Shown: positions 1-5,122 of the stretch, one piece after another
How positions within the stretch are numbered: position 1 is the stretch's first letter
Layout: the number at the start of each line of letters is the position of its first letter
NCBI GenBank assembly: GCA_038747915.1
Contig: JBCDJJ010000128.1
Location: 1-5,310, forward strand
Reading direction: 5' to 3'
Origin: JBCDAP01 sp038747915
GTDB taxonomy: Bacteria > Planctomycetota > Phycisphaerae > Phycisphaerales > UBA1924
DNA length: 5,310 nucleotides
The notes under the pieces: model-generated
Database searches by the model: none
Told to the model about the DNA's origin: nothing
The model's input: only the letters and a program-made list of their open reading frames with translations
Position numbers and translations under genes: made by a program

Positions 1-84
1 CGAGACCACCACGAGGAGTTCGATGAGCGTGAAGGCGGTATCGCGACGAGAGTCGCGAGGCAATGATGCGCGTCGGCGGATCAT
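1..84 (-). CDS. Prepilin-type N-terminal methylation domain protein, 5' end only
   Basis: Partial gene that leaves the window at its left edge; 28 codons are visible. They read MIRRRASLPRDSRRDT, then A-FTLIELLVVVS. A basic leader followed by FTLIELLVVV is the class III signal of type IV pilins and type II secretion pseudopilins, cut by PilD-type prepilin peptidase just before the Phe and then N-methylated. The conserved Glu is at +5 of the mature protein. The residue before the cut is Ala where classical pilins have Gly; from memory, planctomycete proteins of this class often have Ala here. The ATG start is chosen because AAAGGA lies at 91-96, six bases upstream. Planctomycetes carry many such proteins, often with an H-X9-DG C-terminus and unknown function, so a true pilus subunit cannot be claimed from this piece. 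It lies 77 bases downstream of the Cys-repeat exoprotein on the same strand and may be cotranscribed with it. Confidence 0.85.
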   Translation of the reverse strand, partial: MIRRRASLPRDSRRDTAFTLIELLVVVS

Positions 85-90
85 TCGGAG

Positions 91-96
91 TCCTTT
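91..96 (-). promoter_or_regulatory. Ribosome binding site of the prepilin-like gene
   Basis: AAAGGA on the minus strand, six bases before the ATG at 84-82. It decides the start of the partial prepilin-like gene over a TTG at 63-61, which lacks such a site. Confidence 0.7.
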
Positions 97-161
97 GCGG
101 TGCGAGAGAAACATGTGGTCATTCCGGAGTGGGGCTCAGTGTGTGCGCACGGTGCCGGTCA

Positions 162-1550
162 TCACTGATCGACGATTGTGCAGAGCTCGCCTTCCACCGC
201 GCAGTCCGAGATCGACGAGTCATCGGCGAAGATGGGGAAGCCATCGAAGACACGTGTCAGATCGCCGGCGAGGCATTCCTCCCTGGTGAGCTCGAGCGTG
301 CAGAACGGATCACCGGGCGCGAAGAGTAGGCAGCAGGCGACGATCTCCGGGCACTCGGTGGTGGCGCAGTCGGTGTCGATGCCCTGGAACTGCCCGCCGA
401 TCGCACCGCAGAGTTCCGCGCTCCCGATATCGGTGCACGTGTTATCGAGCAGGCAGCACGCACCGGTGAGGCACCCGAAGAGCTCAGCGCCCTGCTCGGG
501 GAAGCACCCGCTGTCCGGTGTGAACGAACCTCCCTGCGAGTCGCACTCGGCCTCGGTCACCGACACGCACTGATCGACGGGTAGGCAGCAGGCACCGAGT
601 TCTGTTGCGGCGGTCTGGCCCGGGATGATATTGAAGAAGTCAAAAGCGGCGTGGCTTGCAGCCGACGAGGATGTATCGCCGAACTGGACCAGCTCATCGG
701 GGTCGTTCGCGAGCTTGGGGATGACCACGAGCCCGTTGGTCGGCACATCAAAGAGATCGAAGATGGGAACCGTGGGGTTGATCCGCTGCCCGTCGATGTA
801 GAGCTCGGGTAGTTCGGCGTCGTAGAACTTTGGGAAGAATGGGAAGTCGGTGGGTCGACGGAGTAACCGCACGGTCACGAAGTCTGAGAAGTCGAAGGTG
901 CCCTCTGGGATTCGTATGATGTTGTGCTCGACCACGCTGTCGTTGATCGTGATGGACACACTGTCGCCCGAGCCCTCGAAGATCAGCTCGATGAACCCCC
1001 CGGCCGTTCCGACGGAGAGGAAGTCGGGCGGGTTGTCGACGACATCTTCAAGGACCGCGATGCGCATCTCCTCGTTGCCCGGAAGCAGCTTCAGGCCGAA
1101 CTCGACGGTGTAGCCACCGGTGATCTCGACCGTTGTGCCGAGGCAGACATCGTTGGATGCTTCATCGAGGATGATCCCGAGATCGAACGCGTCGACGCTA
1201 TTGGGCGCCACGCGGTTGAACGCCGGACTCCCGGAGTCGACGGCATCGATGACGGCGTGAGCATCATCGATGTCGTAGTCGTCATCGTCATCCGTGTCGG
1301 CTGTGCACAGCAGGGCCTGGTACACCGCGAAGGTGCCCTGGGTGAAGCCGGACACGGTGCGTGTATCAAGGAGTAGCTCGCCCGTGTTCGGCGCGTCGAA
1401 CTGGAAGCCCGCAGAGTCGGTCGACGCCGACACCTGATACCCCGCTGCTTCGGGCGCTCCTGCGCCGTCGTACAGCAGCGACTGGGCGGACATGGGGGTC
1501 GTCAGGCCGACGACTGCCAAGCACAGTGTCGGGAGACGTGAGGTGAACAT
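162..1550 (-). CDS. Secreted protein with LamG-like body, dockerin-like loop and Cys-rich repeats
   Basis: 462 residues, function unknown, predicted to be exported. Residues 1-22 form a Sec signal peptide: Arg at 5, a hydrophobic core LPTLCLAVVGL, and likely cleavage after MSA. Residues about 30-310 alternate short strands and acidic turns (GYTVEFGLKLL, VTVRLL, ELYIDG, FDFFNI) in the manner of a concanavalin/LamG-like beta-sandwich, though no catalytic motif is visible. Inside it, residues 85-96 fit the dockerin/EF-hand calcium loop D-x-D-x-D-x-x-Y-D-x-x-D. Residues 318-462 hold three modules starting (G)ACCL or VACCL, with Cys at 321/322-328-336, 365/366-372-381 and 406/407-417-426, then further Cys; they are probably disulfide-bonded outside the cytoplasm. 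Such GACCL repeats are familiar in planctomycete exoproteins. An ATG 27 bases upstream (1577) is possible, but AAAGGAG six bases before the ATG at 1550 and the clean signal peptide favour 1550. A prepilin-like gene follows on the same strand. Confidence 0.88.
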   Translation of the reverse strand: MFTSRLPTLCLAVVGLTTPMSAQSLLYDGAGAPEAAGYQVSASTDSAGFQFDAPNTGELLLDTRTVSGFTQGTFAVYQALLCTADTDDDDDYDIDDAHAVIDAVDSGSPAFNRVAPNSVDAFDLGIILDEASNDVCLGTTVEITGGYTVEFGLKLLPGNEEMRIAVLEDVVDNPPDFLSVGTAGGFIELIFEGSGDSVSITINDSVVEHNIIRIPEGTFDFSDFVTVRLLRRPTDFPFFPKFYDAELPELYIDGQRINPTVPIFDLFDVPTNGLVVIPKLANDPDELVQFGDTSSSAASHAAFDFFNIIPGQTAATELGACCLPVDQCVSVTEAECDSQGGSFTPDSGCFPEQGAELFGCLTGACCLLDNTCTDIGSAELCGAIGGQFQGIDTDCATTECPEIVACCLLFAPGDPFCTLELTREECLAGDLTRVFDGFPIFADDSSISDCAVEGELCTIVDQ

Positions 1551-1695
1551 CCGTAACTCCTTTGTTTTCAGCATCATCCCGGCTCGGTGTCGCGGCGCTA
1601 TCCGCTACGTCGCACGAGTCCCCCGACCACGGGACAACTGGGTGGAGCATGGCTCAGTATCGACAGAAAGCAAGCAGATCATTTTCAGATTTTAA
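1551..1695. other. Divergent intergenic region, exoprotein side
   Basis: Non-coding spacer between the leftward exoprotein gene and the rightward 421-residue gene. It should hold the exoprotein promoter, but I find no pair of -35 and -10 boxes on the minus strand that I would defend. A small dyad GTCCC (1618-1622) / GGGAC (1631-1635) with an 8-base loop is present and could be chance. From about 1661 the sequence becomes AT-rich (1680-1696), just upstream of the rightward promoter, like an UP-type element. Confidence 0.4.
1557..1563 (-). promoter_or_regulatory. Ribosome binding site deciding the exoprotein start
   Basis: AAAGGAG on the minus strand, six bases before the ATG at 1550-1548. It lies inside the longer reading frame that begins at 1577, so it argues that translation starts at 1550. 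That start also puts the signal peptide at the true N-terminus. Confidence 0.75.
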
Positions 1696-1723
1696 TTGTC
1701 AGGTCTTTGAATGGATGTATAGT
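1696..1723 (+). promoter_or_regulatory. Sigma70-type promoter with start at or beside the ATG
   Basis: The -35 box TTGTCA (1696-1701) and the -10 box TATAGT (1718-1723) are separated by 16 bases; each matches the consensus (TTGACA, TATAAT) at five of six positions. The AT-rich stretch upstream could strengthen it. Seven bases after the -10 box is the ATG at 1731, so the expected transcription start is at or within a base or two of the start codon. No Shine-Dalgarno sequence precedes this ATG, which fits a leaderless transcript. This is pattern reading only; transcript data would decide it. Confidence 0.6.
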
Positions 1724-1730
1724 GAGCGGC

Positions 1731-2996
1731 ATGGATGTGTCCGTCGGAGTGTCTCAGCAGAGTCGGCTGCCGGATGTGCTCTTTGAGGCGCAGGATCTTG
1801 CGCAGACCCGGCGAGAGCTTGAGTCCGTGCGCTCGTTATTGCAGGCAGGCCTGCGAGAGGCCCCTCTGGATCGTGCGGTCGATTTGGCGAGGTACCTGGG
1901 TGTTGACGCGAAGCTGGCGGGTCAGATCACCCGGGCGCTTGCGGCGCCGACACTCGAGACGTTCGCTGCGGCGCTCCCGCCGTTCCGCGGGCTGCAGCGG
2001 ATCGCGGCTCAACTCCCAACCGGCGGTCGGGCGCTGGCCAGCGCTGCCGAGGCGGTGCGAGCGGCGATCAATACTGAACTCGGCGAGCGGTGGGTGTTCG
2101 ACGGCATGCTGGCACGCTTCGGCGCGGGTGCTGCGGGCGAGGAGTTGGCGGCCGACATCGAAGTGCGCAAATCGGCGTACCGGTGTTACGCCGCGACGTT
2201 TGGCCACTCCGCGGAGCGGCTCGAGCATGCTTTGATTTTCAACCCGTCCGTGTCCAATCAAGACCGGCACGACATCCTCGATGTGTCGCATCGTGAGGGA
2301 ATCGTGCGCACGCTTCCGCACGTTCCGGTGGTCGTGTACGCGAATAAGGCGCACGTCGGGAACGCGGTTGACCGTGAACCGGGCGGTATGCACACGCCAC
2401 GCCCGGTGTTCGATGTGAGTGACTTCCCGTCCTCGTTCTGTGTGCCGGGGTGGTGTGCTCCGGATTCGATGGATATGCGCACACGGACGACACGGAGCGC
2501 TGTGAACGTGGTCGAGGTCCATGGGCCCGAGGTTGGTCGACGCTCGCGCACGGATGTTGCCTTCGCGCGGCTCTCGCAGGGCGGAGCCCCGGCATACCGT
2601 GGGGCGACCGCATCGGGCGAGCCGGTGAACTATCGGGTGTACTCGAACCTCACCACGCCCGTCGCGCTTCTTGAGATGTGGGTGCTTATCGAGGAGTCGA
2701 TTGCCTCGGCGATCTCGGCCGAGTTTGTCGCCACGCAGCAGCCGCCAATCGAGATTGCGCCGGGAGATGCCTTTGATCTGCCACTGAACCTCTCGATCCC
2801 ACATGTGCAGCATCGGATGGGTCCCGCGGGGTATGACAACACGGGTTCCCGGTTCGGTCAGTTGATCTCGCAGTGCCTCGAGGCAGCCGGGTGGGGCGGC
2901 AATCGCTACGTCGTACATCGTTCGTTCGTGCGGTACCCGTTGATCCAGTCGACCATCTGGTGCAAGCTCACGCTGCCGCGTCGCGAGCCGACTTAG
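1731..2996 (+). CDS. Hypothetical protein with probable N-terminal helix-turn-helix (regulator-like)
   Basis: 421 residues; I do not recognise a named family. After a heptad-like helical stretch (about residues 19-41), residues 47-70 (DRAVDLARYLGVDAKLAGQI) have the spacing of a helix-turn-helix, with LARYLGV as first helix and turn and KLAGQITRAL as recognition helix. The next part, to about 205, is mostly helical and Ala-rich. From memory it resembles a group of uncharacterised planctomycete HTH proteins in which the HTH is followed by a conserved Leu/Pro/Arg-Gly segment (here residues 82-88, LPPFRGL) and a helical bundle. Residues 206-421 are mixed, with Cys at 237, 242, 382 and 411 and two Trp-containing segments; no catalytic motif is clear. 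There is no signal peptide or membrane segment, so it is probably cytoplasmic. The frame is open back to 1587, but the ATG at 1731 is preferred because the promoter ends at 1723. A DNA-binding regulator is a guess from the HTH. Its stop overlaps the convergent iscX stop. Confidence 0.8.
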   Translation: MDVSVGVSQQSRLPDVLFEAQDLAQTRRELESVRSLLQAGLREAPLDRAVDLARYLGVDAKLAGQITRALAAPTLETFAAALPPFRGLQRIAAQLPTGGRALASAAEAVRAAINTELGERWVFDGMLARFGAGAAGEELAADIEVRKSAYRCYAATFGHSAERLEHALIFNPSVSNQDRHDILDVSHREGIVRTLPHVPVVVYANKAHVGNAVDREPGGMHTPRPVFDVSDFPSSFCVPGWCAPDSMDMRTRTTRSAVNVVEVHGPEVGRRSRTDVAFARLSQGGAPAYRGATASGEPVNYRVYSNLTTPVALLEMWVLIEESIASAISAEFVATQQPPIEIAPGDAFDLPLNLSIPHVQHRMGPAGYDNTGSRFGQLISQCLEAAGWGGNRYVVHRSFVRYPLIQSTIWCKLTLPRREPT

Positions 2997-3223
2997 TCCT
3001 CGTCGTCCGCCAGATCGTCGCGCTCGCTGATCCAGGCCATCTGGATGGCTTCGAGGATCTTCTCGTTGACCGGGTGGCCCGGCTGTTCTTCGAAGCCGCC
3101 GAGCGACTCGACCAGTGTGCGCAGCTCGGGGAAGGTCACCCGCATCGGGTCACGGTCGTCGTGGGCGTCGGCGAGTTCTTCGGCGATGCGTTCCACATCG
3201 AGCCAGTGGAAGGTGTCGTTCAT
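2993..3223 (-). CDS. iscX: IscX, Fe-S cluster assembly accessory protein
   Basis: 76 residues, against 66 in E. coli IscX (YfhJ), which it matches along its length. The shared pattern is a WxD near the N-terminus (FHWLD), IAEELADAHDDRDP, VTFPELRTLVESLGGF, then the diagnostic NEKILEAIQMAWI close to the end. IscX is a small acidic winged-helix-like protein that binds iron and the cysteine desulfurase IscS, and tunes iron-sulfur cluster assembly; the acidic surface is kept here (DDRDP, FEEQ). The C-terminus has an extra acidic tail (DDLADDED). In gammaproteobacteria iscX ends the isc operon; here no other isc gene is in the window. It starts 3 bases after the amidohydrolase stop, with GGAGG at 3232-3236 inside that upstream gene, so the two are probably cotranscribed and coupled. 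The stop shares 4 bases with the convergent gene's stop. Confidence 0.93.
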   Translation of the reverse strand: MNDTFHWLDVERIAEELADAHDDRDPMRVTFPELRTLVESLGGFEEQPGHPVNEKILEAIQMAWISERDDLADDED

Positions 3224-3226
3224 GAC

Positions 3227-4519
3227 TCAGGCCTCCACCGGCTGTTCAGCGGTGATGAAGCTACGGAAGTTACCCCGCATGAGCCGCTCAGCATCGGCAC
3301 CGATGTGCTCGTCGGTCACGCGGTAGCCGGTGTCGTCGAGCTGCTCGTACTGGGTGGCGAGGCACCGGGCGATGATCTCTCGCGAGTGCGACCACTTGTA
3401 GATGAGCTGATCGAGGACGCGCGCGTCGGAGTGCTGGGGGATGACGGTCGTACCGAGCAGCTCGAAGCGTTCGCGAGTCATCTCCTCGATGATCGAGGGG
3501 TTGTTGAGAAACCACCAGCACCCGAAGACCATGAGGTTGCCGAACTTGCGTGCCGCGACGCACAGCTCGTGCTGGTTCTCCCGGCTCAGCATGGTCACGA
3601 GGAAGCGGTTGCGCGGGAAGTCACGGCAGAGGTTGACGACAGCCTGCACATCGGCCTTGCCGACCATGTCGCCCGCTTGCCCGAGCGCGGGGTTCACATG
3701 GCGTCGCGAGCCGATCATCATGGCCCACGGCAGGCCGTGGTCAGCCAGCACGGGCATGAGAATCTCGGCGATGATGCGGTCGGCGGTTGGGTTGCTCGGG
3801 TCGGGGTAGCGGAACCCGGGCGGCAGGCTCATGGCGACGTAGATGGCATCCATCCTGGTCAGCCAGTCGGTGATGAAGCGCTTCGCTTCGGCGATCGTGC
3901 GCGGGGTGAGCTCTTCGCTCACCCCGTAGCCCCATGCACCGAGCTTCGCTGAGGCGGATGGCCAGTCCTGGAGCAGTGGGTCGATCCGCAGCACCGCCTC
4001 AAACCGCGGATCCTTCAGGGCGTCGCCCTTCTCGAGCCACAGCGAGCGCTCCTCGTCGTCGAACACCGCGTTGGTCATCGTGATCGACTCGACGCCCGAG
4101 GTCTCCATCACTGTGTCGACGTACGTGTTGGCGTCGCGCGCCTCGAACCAGCTTCGCAGCGAGTCCAGCGAACGCTCGTTCGGGTCGAGGCCGAGTGCAC
4201 CGAGCGTGGTGATCACGCCGCGGCAGGCCTCGGAGATCGGGGTGCGCTCGATGAACAGGTGCCGCCAGATGTGGTCGGCCTGTTCGCGGGTGGTCATCGC
4301 GAAAAAGGTGTCGTAGGGGAGCTCGGTCGCGGGCACGACGCGGTAGACCTCGGCCACGAGGTAGTGGTAGGTGAGCAGCTGATCGATGCCCCAGAGCAGC
4401 ATGCCGTCACCGCCGCCCACCCCGGAGTGCCCGAACGAGGGCGGGTAGCAGTGGGTGTGCATGTCGACGATCGGCTGCTGAGTGAGGGCGAGCCGCGTGC
4501 GGTCGAGCATGGTCGTCAT
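3227..4519 (-). CDS. Uronate-isomerase-like amidohydrolase (UxaC/COG1904 type)
   Basis: 430 residues, cytoplasmic, slightly shorter than E. coli UxaC (about 470). Fold features of the amidohydrolase superfamily are readable: H21-T-H23 after the first strand (IVDMHTH) as metal ligands; H52-Y53 in LLTYHYLV, matching the catalytic His-Tyr of uronate isomerases (DHYKW); a GCWWF segment at 333-337 like UxaC GSGWWF; and SDAR with D365 and R367, matching the conserved metal Asp and substrate Arg (TDSR). UxaC interconverts glucuronate or galacturonate with the keto-sugars fructuronate or tagaturonate. The N-terminal part (YPPSFGHSG, LLWGIDQLLTYHYLVAEVYR) is typical, from memory, of a planctomycete branch whose substrate is not established, and no other uronate-pathway gene is adjacent, so a different sugar acid or a hydrolase role is possible. 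The ATG at 4519 lacks a clear Shine-Dalgarno, as does the ATG at 4510. iscX follows after 3 bases. Confidence 0.85.
   Translation of the reverse strand: MTTMLDRTRLALTQQPIVDMHTHCYPPSFGHSGVGGGDGMLLWGIDQLLTYHYLVAEVYRVVPATELPYDTFFAMTTREQADHIWRHLFIERTPISEACRGVITTLGALGLDPNERSLDSLRSWFEARDANTYVDTVMETSGVESITMTNAVFDDEERSLWLEKGDALKDPRFEAVLRIDPLLQDWPSASAKLGAWGYGVSEELTPRTIAEAKRFITDWLTRMDAIYVAMSLPPGFRYPDPSNPTADRIIAEILMPVLADHGLPWAMMIGSRRHVNPALGQAGDMVGKADVQAVVNLCRDFPRNRFLVTMLSRENQHELCVAARKFGNLMVFGCWWFLNNPSIIEEMTRERFELLGTTVIPQHSDARVLDQLIYKWSHSREIIARCLATQYEQLDDTGYRVTDEHIGADAERLMRGNFRSFITAEQPVEA
3232..3236 (-). promoter_or_regulatory. Ribosome binding site of iscX inside the upstream gene
   Basis: GGAGG on the minus strand, eight bases before the iscX ATG (3223-3221) and within the last codons of the amidohydrolase gene. 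A strong site here means iscX can be loaded directly as well as by coupling to the upstream gene. Confidence 0.75.
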
Positions 4520-4526
4520 GCGAGAA

Positions 4527-4552
4527 GGCTAGCCGATCGGGAGCGGCCGATC
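4527..4552. promoter_or_regulatory. Dyad symmetry upstream of the amidohydrolase gene
   Basis: GGCTAGCC (4527-4534) is a perfect 8-base palindrome, followed directly by GATCGG (4535-4540), six bases, and its exact complement CCGATC (4547-4552). The dyad begins 15 bases before the start codon of the minus-strand gene. It could be an operator or a leader hairpin. On the minus strand TAGCCT (4532-4527) lies seven bases before the ATG and has a weak -10-like TAnnnT shape, with no matching -35. Function is a guess. Confidence 0.3.
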
Positions 4553-4593
4553 TTGATGCCCGCGAGACGTGGAGGTGGGCCGAGTGGGCCACC

Positions 4594-4599
4594 TATGAT
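4594..4599 (+). promoter_or_regulatory. Probable -10 box of the tRNA-Ser gene
   Basis: TATGAT matches five of six bases of the -10 consensus and ends ten bases before the mature tRNA 5' end at 4610, so transcription would start a few bases upstream of the tRNA. No good -35 box is seen at the expected distance. Confidence 0.45.
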
Positions 4600-4609
4600 G
4601 GCGTTCGCC

Positions 4610-4696
4610 GGTGGGATGGCGGAGCGGTTGAACGCGCCGGACTTGAAATCCGGTAGGCCCTACGGGGTCTCGGGGGTTCGAATCCCCCTCCCACCG
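4610..4696 (+). tRNA. tRNA-Ser(UGA)
   Basis: Class II tRNA of 87 bases that folds completely by eye. The acceptor stem GGTGGGA (4610-4616) pairs with TCCCACC (4689-4695). The anticodon stem CCGGA/TCCGG (4637-4641, 4649-4653) encloses the loop CTTGAAA with anticodon TGA at 4644-4646. The long variable arm has the stem GGCCC/GGGTC (4656-4660, 4665-4669). The T arm is GGGGG-TTCGAAT-CCCCC (4672-4688). Discriminator base G4696 fits serine. It reads UCA and, by wobble, other UCN codons. The 3' CCA is not encoded; C and a run of T follow, so CCA must be added by tRNA nucleotidyltransferase. It is the only gene of this strand in the right third of the window. Confidence 0.97.
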
Positions 4697-4729
4697 CTTT
4701 TCACGGATACGCGCGACGAGCCCGGTGCG

Positions 4730-5122
4730 TTACTCGCTCTCGTAGATGTCTTGTGATCGTGTGCGGATGATCTCGAGTTCGCTGTCGTCCCGGAACTCGG
4801 GGAAGAACTGCCACTCGCCCGCGTCATCGTTGAGCGCCGCTGCGAAGAGGTTGCCCGTCGACACACGACCCGGAAACTGCTGCCGGAGCGCGTTGATGTC
4901 CTCCGGGCCGACCCGGATCGTGGATGCATGCCCGTCGACGAACGCCGCGGCGAACGTCCCGAGTCGGTTGTGCGGGCTCTCGGCTTCGATGTTGTTGCCC
5001 GTGTAGGCACCAAGCACGACGCCGGCGTCTACGGCGAGGGTCGTCTTGGACGTGTTCCACGGGGAGATGGTCCGCGCCGCGTATCGGGCGAAGTACCAAG
5101 ATGGCTGGCCCGCATAGCCATC
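4730..5122 (-). pseudogene. C-terminal remnant of a prepilin-like (H-X-DG type) protein
   Basis: The open frame runs from codon 5122-5120 to the stop at 4730, 130 codons, and is bounded upstream by an in-frame TGA (5125-5123). It contains RYAARTISPWN, LAVDAG, then SPHNRLGTFAAAFVDGHAS. The pattern of a Pro-rich turn, a xxDAG strand and a final H-N-(x)n-FVDGHA is the usual C-terminus of planctomycete prepilin-type N-terminal methylation proteins. The N-terminal FTLIELLVV helix that should precede it is absent, and no other frame upstream supplies it within the window. No ATG exists in the frame; a GTG at 5017-5015 would give 95 residues but cuts into the conserved strand and has no Shine-Dalgarno. 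The simplest reading is a gene that lost its 5' part, with the break near 5120. A short expressed protein from the GTG, or a frameshift with the N-terminal part beyond the right edge, are alternatives. It converges with tRNA-Ser. Confidence 0.55.

Noticed and set aside
924..1376. Plus-strand open frame (150 codons) opposite the exoprotein
   Set aside because: It is antisense to a gene with signal peptide, Cys modules and a good ribosome site, and has no start signal or motif of its own.
1836..2918. Long minus-strand open frame (360 codons) opposite the 421-residue gene
   Set aside because: It is rich in Arg, His and Pro without any domain, as expected for the complement of a high-GC gene. 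The plus-strand frame has the promoter, a sensible start and protein-like composition.
2873..3952. Long plus-strand open frame (359 codons) across iscX and the amidohydrolase
   Set aside because: It lies opposite two recognised genes whose motifs are clear (NEKILEAI; HTH, HY, SDAR). Its sequence is the usual Val/Asp/Gly-rich shadow.
4689..4702. tRNA 3' end plus TTTT as a rho-independent terminator
   Set aside because: The stem belongs to the tRNA fold and the T run is only four bases, with no separate hairpin.
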